From positions 1-64,000 of the forward strand of contig PHAB01000019.1 in the NCBI GenBank assembly GCA_002840275.1: a stretch of 64,000 bases of DNA. Reading direction: 5' to 3'. The stretch is from Firmicutes bacterium HGW-Firmicutes-14 (GTDB taxonomy: Bacteria; Bacillota; Thermincolia; Thermincolales; UBA2595). The position numbers and the translations under genes are program-made. Below, piece by piece: positions 16,406 to 24,672 of this stretch; positions within the stretch are counted from its first letter, which is position 1; each line of letters starts with the position of its first letter. The notes below the pieces were generated by a model, which was given only the letters and a program-made list of their open reading frames with translations, ran no database searches and was not told where the DNA came from.

Positions 16406-16694
16406 TCATAAGTAAAAATTTCTGCAATCTCGCCGATAATCCGAGGAAACATCTAATTTAATAAACGTTAGTGGATGATACCTGTCTTCTTTGACTAACA
16501 TAAAATAGAATGCTGTAGAATTCATGTTGAAGGCATTGAACTAATTTTACATCTGGTATTGGTAAGTTTTTGTATCCATGCAAAATTGTTAATTTTATGT
16601 TTTCTTTTTTTAAAATTCTGAAAAGATCTGTTAAAAAAGTAATATGATATAAAGAGTCATTTTTAACAGTTTCGCAAGCACGAATCTTGGCCAT
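16406..16694 (-). pseudogene. Decayed copy of the nucleotidyltransferase-like N-domain
   Basis: The open frame from 16694 reads KENIKLTILHGYKNLP, closely matching QQGIKLTVLHGYAEFP of the intact gene at 14483-15841. It then lacks the GSDIDCTV segment. After a frameshift the similarity continues as FIKLDVSSDYRRD against FIQFDVSADYRRN, ending at a TGA at 16406-16408. The copy has an internal deletion, a frame change and no kinase domain, so it is a remnant of a duplication. Confidence 0.7.
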
Positions 16695-17259
16695 TTGTTA
16701 GACGGTCACCCCTATATCTGATTACTTTTGCCGGATTGCCAACCGCTATTCCTCTTGGCGGGACATCTTTAGTTACAACACTTGCAGCTCCTATAACAGC
16801 TTTATCTCCAATTGTTACACCGGGCAAAATAATTACTCTTGTACCAATCCATACATCATTACCAATAGTGACAGGTCTTCGTGGGAGTGAACCTTGCCTG
16901 TTAATAGTAACATCTAATTGTTCAAACGCGTGAGCTGAAGACATTATTATCACGTCAGGACCCATTACAACATCGTCCCCCATAATTAAATCAGATTCAA
17001 CTTTACAATTGTTGCCTAATTGAGAACGATTGCCCATAACAACGCTGTTTCCTTTACCAAAATAAGCTTTACTTTTAATAATTACATCCAGACCACATTT
17101 CTTAAATATTAATTTAACAATTATCCTTCTAACAAAATAAGACATGCGCCAGCCTGGTCGGGGTTGACTAGGTAAATATTGCGCAAACCCATAATAAATA
17201 ATTAAGGCAAAAAATCTTAGGAATTTTCTTGTATTTGCACGTATTTGTTTAAATAGCAC
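16663..17259 (-). CDS. Hexapeptide-repeat O-acetyltransferase
   Basis: This 198-residue protein has the left-handed beta-helix pattern of hexapeptide repeats: [58 protein letters not shown]. The end [11 protein letters not shown] is typical of maltose/capsule O-acetyltransferases, and the catalytic His is in SSAHAF. It would transfer acetyl from acetyl-CoA to a sugar hydroxyl, probably decorating the polysaccharide. An N-terminal hydrophobic stretch near residues 10-30 may touch the membrane. Its start overlaps the flippase gene by 11 bases. Confidence 0.85.
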   Translation of the reverse strand: MLFKQIRANTRKFLRFFALIIYYGFAQYLPSQPRPGWRMSYFVRRIIVKLIFKKCGLDVIIKSKAYFGKGNSVVMGNRSQLGNNCKVESDLIMGDDVVMGPDVIIMSSAHAFEQLDVTINRQGSLPRRPVTIGNDVWIGTRVIILPGVTIGDKAVIGAASVVTKDVPPRGIAVGNPAKVIRYRGDRLTNGQDSCLRNC

Positions 17260-18835
17260 CCCTCTTACCCCTCAAATGAAATTTCTTAAAAATTTTGGCA
17301 TAAAGAAACAGCTTAAACTTAACCAATTCGTCAACCCCAAATATATATACCAAAAAAAAGTATATTAAGGCTGAAAAGAATATCGTAACAACAAGAACTA
17401 ATGAAGGGCTCAATGGTAAGGTAGCCAGAAATATATGAATAACATGTGCAAAACATCCCATGATAAACGCTGCAGCCCCACATTTGCCATAGGTTACAAG
17501 CATTCTTTTTTCATCAATGCTGCCAATTTTAGTTCTTATCTTCCTGAATAACAGTAACGACAGCACGGTTGCAGAAATTGAAGTTGACAATGCTAACCCG
17601 GTATGTCCAATCTTTTTAATTAACAGCAAATTTAAAACTATATTTAAAATTACTGCGATAACCGCATTGATTGTAGGTGATTTGGTGTCCTTTAGTGCAT
17701 AAAAACTGCTGTTAAGAATATCCCTTATGCTTATACCTACCAGTCCGAGGGAATAAAACCCTAAAGCTGAAGCAGTTCTCTGCACCGCAATTTCATCAAA
17801 GGAACCGCCTTTAAATAGGACTGTAATTATTTGTTCTCTCAGGACAAATAACCCGGCAACCATGGGAATAATCAATATACCCATTAAACAAATGTTTTCC
17901 CCAACAGCGTCTTTAAACCCGGCGTAATCCTTTTTGGACACAAGTACAGATAAGGATTGCAAAGAAACTAAATATACAGCAGAAATAAAAATTCCTACAA
18001 CAAACGTATTAAGTTTAAAGGCGTAATTCAACGCGGCAATGGAACCATCTGGCAGACCGCTGGCCATTATCCGGTCAACCACAATACCTGCATAATAAAC
18101 CGCGCTGCCGATAATAACCGGACCGGCCATTTTCAAACCCTTAAACATGTTAACATCTTTAAAATCGGGTAAGAACCTTGGCCTGTAACCATATCTAATC
18201 ATCCAGGGAAGAACCAGCAAAAGTTGTCCGCCAACTCCTAAAAGGGTTCCAATTGCCAGTGAATAAATACCCTGGGTTTTTGATAATAACACTACAGTAA
18301 TAATTATTACAATGTTTTGAGGCACTCCAATAAGGGTAGCAACCCAAAAGACCCGGTTAGCATTAAGAAGACCTGTTCCAACCCCTGTGATGGCACTGAT
18401 AACAATCATTGGAAACATTATTGTAGTCAGCTGAACTGTCAGCAGATACTTATCCCCACTAAAACCAGGAGCAACAAGCTTTACCAGTAAGGATTTACTC
18501 AGTATACCAGTTATAAGGATACCTAAGCTGACTAAAATAATGAATGAGGCCAGGTTGTTAATAAAATCACCGGCTGTTTTTTCTCCTTTTGATTGTTTTA
18601 TTTCTGTATATAAAGGTACAATTACTGTGGATATAGCATTGAGGAAAATCAGGTTAAAAAGAATGAGCGGTATAATAGTGGCAATCTGATAAGCATCAAC
18701 TTCTAAGGATGCTCCAAAATATCTGGCAATAATAACTTCTCTCACAAAACCAAGTATTTTGCTTAACAAGAGTACAGCGCTTACACTCGACGCAGCTAAA
18801 ACTGTTTTTTTCAGTCCCGACATCCTAATAGGCAC
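17249..18835 (-). CDS. MurJ/Wzx-type lipid-linked oligosaccharide flippase (MVF family)
   Basis: This 528-residue polytopic protein has about 14 membrane helices. It starts [20 protein letters not shown], the hallmark of MurJ/MviN proteins. Being embedded in a polysaccharide operon, it more likely flips the undecaprenyl-PP-linked exopolysaccharide unit than lipid II, but the family resemblance is to MurJ rather than to Wzx of the PST family. It overlaps the sugar transferase gene upstream by 11 bases. Confidence 0.85.
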   Translation of the reverse strand: MPIRMSGLKKTVLAASSVSAVLLLSKILGFVREVIIARYFGASLEVDAYQIATIIPLILFNLIFLNAISTVIVPLYTEIKQSKGEKTAGDFINNLASFIILVSLGILITGILSKSLLVKLVAPGFSGDKYLLTVQLTTIMFPMIVISAITGVGTGLLNANRVFWVATLIGVPQNIVIIITVVLLSKTQGIYSLAIGTLLGVGGQLLLVLPWMIRYGYRPRFLPDFKDVNMFKGLKMAGPVIIGSAVYYAGIVVDRIMASGLPDGSIAALNYAFKLNTFVVGIFISAVYLVSLQSLSVLVSKKDYAGFKDAVGENICLMGILIIPMVAGLFVLREQIITVLFKGGSFDEIAVQRTASALGFYSLGLVGISIRDILNSSFYALKDTKSPTINAVIAVILNIVLNLLLIKKIGHTGLALSTSISATVLSLLLFRKIRTKIGSIDEKRMLVTYGKCGAAAFIMGCFAHVIHIFLATLPLSPSLVLVVTIFFSALIYFFLVYIFGVDELVKFKLFLYAKIFKKFHLRGKRGAI

Positions 18836-19535
18836 CCTTCGACCCCAGCAGGGCCGGGACTGTCTTAAGGATCAGCTTCAAATCATACCATATAGACCTG
18901 TTCTCTATGTACTCCAAATCCAACTTGATCATCTCATCAAAGCTCAGGTTGCTTCTCCCGCTTACCTGCCACAAACCGGTCATGCCCTGCTCTACCAGGA
19001 GCCTCTGGCGCTGCCACGGCTTGTATTGCTCTACCTCATGAGGCAGGCCCGGGCGCGGTCCGACCAGGGACATTTCACCGATCAGAACGTTTATCAATTG
19101 GGGCAGTTCATCCAGGCTGGTCTTGCGGAGAATGGACCCGGTTCTCGTGATCCTGGGGTCGCCCTTTATCTTAAACAGAGGCCCGTCAGCTTCATTCTTC
19201 TCTTTCAGGCTGTCCAGGAGTTCCTCGGCATTGGTCACCATTGACCTGAATTTGTACATATAGAACTCTTTTCCGCCTTTCCCTACCCGTTTCTGCCGGA
19301 AGAATACCGGGCCGGGCTTTTCTATCACAACAGCCAGGGAAATCAAAATTAATACGGGTGAAAGGAAAATCAGCCCGAGCAGTGCCCCTGTAAAGTCCAA
19401 CAGCCTTTTGGTTATTTTGTAAAACCCATTATCCCTGACACTCACAAAGGGAAATTTTTCAGCATGAGCATATGAAAATTTATTTGCCCTGACATCAACA
19501 TATGAGGCTTTATTTGATTTGGCATGAACATGCAT
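18825..19535 (-). CDS. Undecaprenyl-phosphate sugar phosphotransferase (priming enzyme)
   Basis: This 236-residue protein is of the bacterial sugar transferase (WcaJ/PglC-type) family. One reentrant or membrane helix lies at about residues 45-70 (LLDFTGALLGLIFLSPVLI). The catalytic core follows: RVGKGGKEFYMYKFRSMV, ITRTGSILRKTSLDELPQL, MSLVGPRPGLP and GMTGLWQVSGRS. It transfers a sugar-1-phosphate from a UDP-sugar to undecaprenyl phosphate, starting each repeat unit. It lacks the large N-terminal membrane domain of WbaP-type enzymes. It lies between the WecG/TagA gene and the flippase gene. Confidence 0.9.
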   Translation of the reverse strand: MHVHAKSNKASYVDVRANKFSYAHAEKFPFVSVRDNGFYKITKRLLDFTGALLGLIFLSPVLILISLAVVIEKPGPVFFRQKRVGKGGKEFYMYKFRSMVTNAEELLDSLKEKNEADGPLFKIKGDPRITRTGSILRKTSLDELPQLINVLIGEMSLVGPRPGLPHEVEQYKPWQRQRLLVEQGMTGLWQVSGRSNLSFDEMIKLDLEYIENRSIWYDLKLILKTVPALLGSKGAY

Positions 19536-19559
19536 TAATAATCACCTGCTCAATAGAAT

Positions 19560-20348
19560 CTAGAACTTCTTTAAGCCTGTCACCTGCAGCAAAAACAAAA
19601 ACATAAATGCCGTATTTGTCTGTAAATACCTTTTCCACAAACGGCGCGGTTCGGAACAAAGCCGGTGGACCCACTCCAGGCCGTTCTTACGCATCCACAG
19701 GGGAGCCCTTTTTATTGTTCCGGCATGAAAATCAAAAGCCGCTCCCACGCCAATCATGACTGCATTAATTCTTCCCCTGTTTTTGGCAATCCAGTTTTCC
19801 TGTTTTGGGCATCCAATACCGGCAAAAACGATATTGGCCCCGCTTTCATTAATCATCTCTGTTTCTGCCACAGCCTCTTCAGGCGATAACTCCCTGAAGG
19901 GCGGGGCATAATACCCGGCAATCTGGAGGCCCGGATACCTTTTCAATAAGTTTTGCTTCAATAGCCTGAGGGTATTGTCAGTACTGCCATAGAGATAGAT
20001 TTTCAGGTCATCCCGGACCGCCCTCTCACATAATGAGAGCATCAGGCTGGGGCCGTCTACCCGGTTTTGACCGCTGAAACCCATTTTGCGCAGCGCCCAG
20101 ACCAGGGGCATTCCATCCGGTGCAGCTGTGTCGGCACTGTTGAGAATATTACGAAAAGCCGGGTCAAAATAAGCGGTTACAACGGAGTGAACATTACATA
20201 TGCAAACATATCTCGATTCCCTGTTTTGTGCCCAGCCTGTCAGGGTATTAAGTATTCTGTCATATTTCTCTGCTGAAATAAGTGAACCCAGTATATTTCC
20301 CCTTTTCAGCTTACTCAATCCCTTTCCGGCAATTATTGGGCGCCTCAC
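19560..20348 (-). CDS. WecG/TagA/CpsF family glycosyltransferase
   Basis: This 262-residue GT26 enzyme has VCNVHSVVTAYFDPAF with its substrate Thr/Asn region, PDGMPLVWALRKMG, and FAGIGCPKQENWIAKN near the active site. The C-terminal arm RRLWKRYLQTN is thought to place the enzyme at the membrane. The family adds a ManNAc-type sugar to a lipid-linked GlcNAc. Its start overlaps the CpsD gene end by 4 bases, so the genes are coupled. The exact sugar is unknown. Confidence 0.9.
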   Translation of the reverse strand: MRRPIIAGKGLSKLKRGNILGSLISAEKYDRILNTLTGWAQNRESRYVCICNVHSVVTAYFDPAFRNILNSADTAAPDGMPLVWALRKMGFSGQNRVDGPSLMLSLCERAVRDDLKIYLYGSTDNTLRLLKQNLLKRYPGLQIAGYYAPPFRELSPEEAVAETEMINESGANIVFAGIGCPKQENWIAKNRGRINAVMIGVGAAFDFHAGTIKRAPLWMRKNGLEWVHRLCSEPRRLWKRYLQTNTAFMFLFLLQVTGLKKF

Positions 20349-20971
20349 ACCCCATTCAGGACAGTCCCGATTATCCTGGCATTTACCCTTTTCAACCGGT
20401 CCCCGGCCTGTTTTACAGCGTCAATTTTCGTTTTGCCTGCCTTAATCACCAGCAGCACCCCGTCAAGCAACGACGACAGGACTGCCGCATCTGACCTGAT
20501 CAGGGCCGGCGGTGAATCTGACAGGACAAAATCAGCCATATCGGCCAGTTCGGCCAAAACTGATTTTGCCTTTTCGGACTGGAGCAGTTCAGAGGGGTTT
20601 GGCGCCATGGGCCCGCTGGTGACAACCTGAAGTCCCGGTATGGACGTATCCTGCAGGACATCTTCGATTCCGGCGCTTCCCACCAGCAGATTGGTCAGGC
20701 CTTTATTATTTGAAAGGCCAAACTTCGTATGCAGTTCAGGCCGCCTGAGGTCACAATCCACAATGATTACACGGATCCCGGTCTGGGCCAGGACTGTTCC
20801 CAGGTTGGCCACTGTGTCTGTTTTCCCTTCCATCGGCCCGGCGCTGGTGATCAACAGTGATTTGAACGGTTTGTCCACTGCCGCAAACTTAAGGTTTGTT
20901 CTCAGGACCCGGAATGCCTCAGCCACCGGTGACATGGGGTCAAATTCGGCTACTACACTGTTGTTTTTCAT
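20345..20971 (-). CDS. CpsD/CapB-type tyrosine kinase-like ATPase of polysaccharide export
   Basis: About 208 residues. The motifs are Walker A SAGPMEGKTDTVANL, Walker A' IVDCDLRRPELH and Walker B LSDSPPAL. Two things are unusual. The P-loop has Met where most BY-kinases have Gly (PGEGKS), and the C-terminal tail ends at IIGTVLNGV without the Tyr cluster that is autophosphorylated. It may therefore control chain length through ATP binding rather than Tyr phosphorylation, or phosphorylate other proteins. It pairs with the Wzz-like protein encoded immediately upstream, which supplies the membrane anchor and activator. Confidence 0.85.
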   Translation of the reverse strand: MKNNSVVAEFDPMSPVAEAFRVLRTNLKFAAVDKPFKSLLITSAGPMEGKTDTVANLGTVLAQTGIRVIIVDCDLRRPELHTKFGLSNNKGLTNLLVGSAGIEDVLQDTSIPGLQVVTSGPMAPNPSELLQSEKAKSVLAELADMADFVLSDSPPALIRSDAAVLSSLLDGVLLVIKAGKTKIDAVKQAGDRLKRVNARIIGTVLNGV

Positions 20972-20998
20972 AATCTGCCAGCCTTTCAAATTAACTTA

Positions 20999-22378
20999 TT
21001 ACATACCCAGGGGTTGTCCCGCGCTTTCTGCCTGACGGAGAGTGCTTTCCCCTTTGAAAGGTTTATATACAGGGATTTGCCCCAAAACGGGCAGTCCCAG
21101 GAAATCTTCCACTTCTTCGGCCGTTTTCACCGTATTGTCCAGGTAGTTCAGCAAAAATGCCAGGGCCACGGAAACCATCAGGCCGATTACCAGGGCTGCC
21201 GCCATGTTCACTGTCTTGTTGGGTTTTACCGGGTAATCCGGCGCGGTGGCGGGTGATACCAGGAGCAGGCTTGTCTCCCCCAGTTTCATTGATTTCCCGA
21301 TTTCGGTCTCATTTATCTTGGTCTTAAAGAGGGCATTTGTCTGTTCCAGCCTGGCCACCTCTTTTTGGGCCAGTTCCAGAGTAGTCTTGTTTTTGGCCAG
21401 TTCTTCCCGGAGAGACTTTAGTTCTCCTTCCAGCCGGGCCACAACACTCCTGGCTCCGGCTGCTTCTGCGGTCTTTTCTGCCAGGGCTACTGTTTTTTCA
21501 TTAATAATAGCCTGTAATTGTGTATAGGACGGGTTGACCTGCTCTACCTCCACCGGAGTGCCCGATTGGTCATAACCGGTCACCACTTTGAGCATGGGGG
21601 CGGTGACAGCCAGTTTCTTCTCAGCTTCCTGTTTGCCGGTTAGGATCTGCCTGTATTCCAGGTCAGCTTTGACCATTTGAGACTGGTATCTGGACAGTTC
21701 TTCGCTCTTTGTCTTAAACAGGGATTCGGTCAGGATTACATTCCCAGACTGGAGTTCCATGTCATTCAGCGCCGCCACGGCCCTGTTCAGTTCCTCACCC
21801 GCTTCCGCCGCCTGCTTCTGCAGGAAAACAACGGATTTACCCATCTGCTGTTCATTTGTCTCTGATATAAAGGCCAGGAATTCCTCTGTTAGTGTATTGG
21901 CTATTTTGGCGGTCATATAGGGGTCTGTATGTCTCACATGGACTTCTATCAGGCTGGAATCCCTTGGGTTGACTACCTCTATATACCTGGCCAGCCCCAT
22001 TGGAGAATAACCCTGCCTGTCCAGCTTAAGTTTCTTTATTACCCGGTTCATCATTGCTTCGCTATTGAGCTGTCCCAGATATGTGTTAATCGTCATATCC
22101 GGCGGCCGGGAGAGCTGGTTCATCAGTCCCTCCAGCCCGTCTCCGGTGAGCTGCCTGGCTGCAGATGACCCATCCGGAGCTGCCTGGGTAACCATCAGCA
22201 CCGCCTTGGTTTCATATACCGGTTTTACTACAAAGAAAGTCAGTATGCCCGCTGTCAGTACGGAAATTGCCGTAATAATCAGCATGAGTTTGTATCGCTT
22301 CTTCAGTGCGGCAAACACCTGCCGCAGGTCAATTTCTTCGCTGTAATGGTTATTGACGTTTTTGTTCAATTGCTCCAT
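20999..22378 (-). CDS. Wzz-like chain-length/polysaccharide co-polymerase
   Basis: About 459 residues. The ATG at 22378 has GGGGAG eight bases upstream and is preferred to 22456. The N-terminal Wzz domain starts EEIDLRQVFAALKKRYK with a membrane helix at about residues 30-52. A long coiled-coil extracellular region follows (residues 170-370). A second membrane helix (AAALVIGLMVSVALAFLL) leads to the cytoplasmic tail EDFLGLPVLGQIP, the typical contact with a CpsD kinase. It sets polymer length and is the first gene of the exopolysaccharide operon. Confidence 0.9.
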   Translation of the reverse strand: MEQLNKNVNNHYSEEIDLRQVFAALKKRYKLMLIITAISVLTAGILTFFVVKPVYETKAVLMVTQAAPDGSSAARQLTGDGLEGLMNQLSRPPDMTINTYLGQLNSEAMMNRVIKKLKLDRQGYSPMGLARYIEVVNPRDSSLIEVHVRHTDPYMTAKIANTLTEEFLAFISETNEQQMGKSVVFLQKQAAEAGEELNRAVAALNDMELQSGNVILTESLFKTKSEELSRYQSQMVKADLEYRQILTGKQEAEKKLAVTAPMLKVVTGYDQSGTPVEVEQVNPSYTQLQAIINEKTVALAEKTAEAAGARSVVARLEGELKSLREELAKNKTTLELAQKEVARLEQTNALFKTKINETEIGKSMKLGETSLLLVSPATAPDYPVKPNKTVNMAAALVIGLMVSVALAFLLNYLDNTVKTAEEVEDFLGLPVLGQIPVYKPFKGESTLRQAESAGQPLGM

Positions 22379-22880
22379 TTGCGTATCTCCCCGTGCAAAA
22401 ATATCCGAAAGAGAAAAAAAACACTGCCACTGTATGAACCTTAGTTTCGAGATCAACCTAATCTAACCATCCTTGGTTTTTGGCAGCTGTGCTTAATTTT
22501 TTTGGGTATTTTTGTCAAGCTTACGCGTTCTATATACATTTTATAAATTTTAAATTTCTTTGTCTATAAAAAGGTGTCGAACTATTTCGACAATTATTTA
22601 GAGAGAACTGCCCTTATATTTGCTTAATATCTACAATTATTAGTTAGCATTATTCTTTTCTTATCAATCTCTTCATTTGCCGCCGCTTATCGTAATAGCT
22701 AATTTATCTTAATAGGTGCTTTTACTATTAATTAACAGGCGTTTTTCGACAATATTTCTATTTAGTGTTTCATTTTTTTTATTTTGTTTCTAGCTTTAAC
22801 AATTTAGCTGTTGACAGGGACGCTAATTCTATGTAAATTGAACATGTTCAAATAGTGTTTGATGCAAACAGGAGGATCGC
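22379..22880. promoter_or_regulatory. Divergent control region of the exopolysaccharide operon with three Spo0A boxes
   Basis: This 502-base AT-rich gap holds three perfect Spo0A boxes (TGTCGAA): an inverted pair at 22575-22581 and 22586-22592 separated by four bases, and a single box at 22745-22751. On the minus strand TTGACA at 22513-22518 is a possible -35 for the wzz operon, but its -10 is poor, consistent with a promoter that needs an activator. Spo0A control of matrix genes is well known in Bacillus; here it is inference from the sites. Confidence 0.6.
22811..22839 (+). promoter_or_regulatory. SigmaA-type promoter for the truncated reductase gene
   Basis: TTGACA (22811-22816) is followed after 17 bases by TAAATT (22834-22839), 41 bases before the ATG at 22881. 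Confidence 0.55.
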
Positions 22881-23375
22881 ATGTGTTTTATTTTTCACCG
22901 GCCCTGCTTTTTTGGCAAAGCCTCGTTTTCCATCGTCAGCCAGGGGGTTTACGGGGGCAAAGATATTGTTAAATACCTGGATACAGTTGGAGACTTCTGG
23001 GGTTTCAATCCCTGCCCGGGGATCGCTGTAACAACGCCCTGGGGAGTGGCAAATCCCAGAACCGCCTGGCCGCAAAACGAAAAGGAGAAAATAGACCGGG
23101 CATTAAAACAGGCAGCCGGGCGTTTCTACAAAACACTGACTGCCTCGGAAGCCCCTGAACCAAGCCTGAAAAAGCTGATGATATTTCGTTTTACCCGGTC
23201 GTATCACAAGCATTCGGAGAACCGGATGCGTGACTACGAATATTTCAGGGATCACAATTGGTTTGAGCTGCCATACTTTTATGATACCAAACTCAGCTGG
23301 TATAAAAGGATTTTTGGCTGGTTTATCGACACACAGCAGGCCAGGCAGAGCAGAAAATCGAAAAGTCCGGCTTAG
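22881..23375 (+). pseudogene. C-terminal part of a flavodoxin-like NAD(P)H oxidoreductase, N-terminus missing
   Basis: The 164-residue frame reads FHRPCFFGKASFSIVSQGVYGGKDIVKYL and WGFNPCPGIAVTTPWG (split here for length), like the second half of flavodoxin-family NADPH-dependent reductases. The FMN-binding N-terminal half is absent. It nevertheless has a good ribosome site (AGGAGG) and a credible promoter, so it may be expressed as a truncated protein. The C-terminal half (FTRSYHKHSENRMRDYEYF) is polar and without known catalytic motifs. A remnant is the safer call. Confidence 0.55.
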
Positions 23376-23394
23376 AAGCTTGCATGCCTGATTT

Positions 23395-23589
23395 TTACCT
23401 CGCTTTAAACTTTTCAGGTTTTTCGGCTCTTAGATTAACTATAAATCCACATTCTGTACAGACTTCCGCGAACACTCTTGAGCCCATACTTAAAAATCTG
23501 CCGACCGGCCGTAAGACAGCATATCCGTCCCATCGGCCTTTTCCTATTTTAGTGCTTCCACATTCAGGGCACTCTTTTCTACGGTCCAT
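23395..23589 (-). CDS. Small zinc-ribbon protein
   Basis: This 64-residue protein has two Cys pairs, CPECG and CTECG, about 34 residues apart, forming a zinc ribbon. The middle has GYAVLRPVGRFLSMGSRV. The ATG at 23589 has GGGGAGGG upstream and is preferred to 23610. Small ribbons of this kind are usually adaptors or nucleic-acid-binding; the function here is unknown. It follows the small membrane protein gene at 23615 by 25 bases, suggesting a two-gene unit. Confidence 0.7.
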   Translation of the reverse strand: MDRRKECPECGSTKIGKGRWDGYAVLRPVGRFLSMGSRVFAEVCTECGFIVNLRAEKPEKFKAR

Positions 23590-23614
23590 TAATTTCCCTC
23601 CCCAGCACAAGATG

Positions 23615-23782
23615 TCACTTGTCCAGTCTTCGTAAGAGCTCTTTTAAGCTTTTATCTATAGAATTGATCTTCGTCACCAGCCAGATCGGCAGCGCTAAAA
23701 ACAATCCCAAAACAACTAAGTTCACCAGCTGCCATAAAAGTTTTGGCGCCTCAAAGCCCGTCTGCTCCAAAAAACCGCCCAA
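23615..23782 (-). CDS. Small membrane protein (55 aa), unknown
   Basis: A TTG start lies seven bases after GGGGGG. The product begins MGGFLEQTGFEAPKLLW. It has one hydrophobic helix (LVNLVVLGLFLALPIWLV) and ends in a charged amphipathic helix (KINSIDKSLKELLRRLDK). This suggests a single-pass protein with a cytoplasmic helical tail, in the style of small membrane regulators. The codon pattern and the ribosome site support a real gene. I recognise no family. Confidence 0.6.
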   Translation of the reverse strand: MGGFLEQTGFEAPKLLWQLVNLVVLGLFLALPIWLVTKINSIDKSLKELLRRLDK

Positions 23783-23910
23783 TTTAAGACCCCCCTTTAT
23801 CAGATTTTTCGTCTAAGTCTGAGTATTGTCATTCGTGACCGTTACCATTGTAAATTATACCACGATTAATGTTTCAAGGGTACCATGCCTGTGGCGGGTT
23901 ATATCTATAC

Positions 23911-23932
23911 GTGCAATATATTTACAATGCAC
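23911..23932. promoter_or_regulatory. Candidate operator of the toxin-antitoxin pair
   Basis: GTGCAAT and a near-complementary ATGCAC arm flank an AT-rich centre, 44 bases before the antitoxin ATG. TATAAT at 23953-23958 is the probable -10 element. RelB-type antitoxins normally repress their own promoter through such inverted repeats. Confidence 0.4.
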
Positions 23933-23975
23933 ATATTTTGTGTTAAACTGTATATAATGACTCTTAAAGGAGGAT

Positions 23976-24263
23976 TTGCACATGGCTGAAACGACGAATT
24001 TAACCATCCGCATGGATAAAAAACTAAAAGAGCACGCGGAACAGCTTTTTTCTGAATTGGGCATGAATATGACGACAGCATTTAACATCTTTGTCCGGCA
24101 GGCTGTGCGGCAGGGGAAAATACCCTTTGAAATTTCCCTGAATGTTCCGAATGCCGAAACAATAGCGGCTATGGAAGAAGCCGATAAAATAAGCAGCGAC
24201 CCAAATACAAAACGCTATTCAAGTTTTGAAGAACTGGTAGCGGAGGTTCAGAATGAAGTATGA
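23976..24263 (+). CDS. relB: RelB/DinJ-type antitoxin
   Basis: This 95-residue protein begins MAETTNLTIRMDKKLKEHAEQLF, with the ribbon-helix-helix DNA-binding pattern, followed by LGMNMTTAFNIFVRQAVRQG. The C-terminal part should bind and block the toxin. AAAGGAGG precedes the ATG. The stop overlaps the toxin start by 11 bases, ensuring coupled translation. It should repress its own promoter at 23911-23958. Confidence 0.9.
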   Translation: MHMAETTNLTIRMDKKLKEHAEQLFSELGMNMTTAFNIFVRQAVRQGKIPFEISLNVPNAETIAAMEEADKISSDPNTKRYSSFEELVAEVQNEV

Positions 24264-24528
24264 GATTTTGGCAACGGGAAGATTTAAAAAGGACTTGAAG
24301 GCTATTATCAAGCGAGGGTATAACATTCAACTGCTGCAAGACGTTGTTTCCCTGCTGGCGGATGGAAGCCCCCTGCCGGAGAAAAACAAGGACCATGCGC
24401 TATCTGGCAATTGGACCAGGCATAGAGAATGCCATATTACTCCTGATTGGCTTTTGGTTTACAAGATTGATGACGATATTTTAGTTTTGACGCTTACCAG
24501 AACAGGTACGCACAGCGACTTGTTTTAA
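24253..24528 (+). CDS. YafQ/RelE-family toxin
   Basis: This 91-residue protein of the ParE/RelE superfamily has RFKKDLKAIIKRGYN at the start and LSGNWTRHRECHITPDWLLVY, then LTLTRTGTHSDLF at the end. That matches YafQ toxins, whose conserved C-terminal His and Asp/Phe belong to the ribosome-dependent mRNA cleavage site. It is expected to cut translated mRNA when the antitoxin is degraded. It is intact. Confidence 0.9.
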   Translation: MKYEILATGRFKKDLKAIIKRGYNIQLLQDVVSLLADGSPLPEKNKDHALSGNWTRHRECHITPDWLLVYKIDDDILVLTLTRTGTHSDLF

Positions 24529-24540
24529 CCCGCACCGTAA

Positions 24541-24578
24541 GGAGGACTGCCCGACATGAGCAGTCCTCCTGTGTTTTA
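24541..24578 (+). terminator. Terminator after the toxin-antitoxin operon
   Basis: GGAGGACTGC and GCAGTCCTCC form a perfect 10-bp stem with a 9-base loop, followed by a T-rich tract. Confidence 0.85.
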
Positions 24579-24672
24579 TTACCCGTCGGCCTTGCGCAAG
24601 GGAGACTGTTGCCCATCCCTCCCCCGGGCGGCATAGGCAATGACCTGGGCCTGGTTTTCCAGGCGAAGCAGT

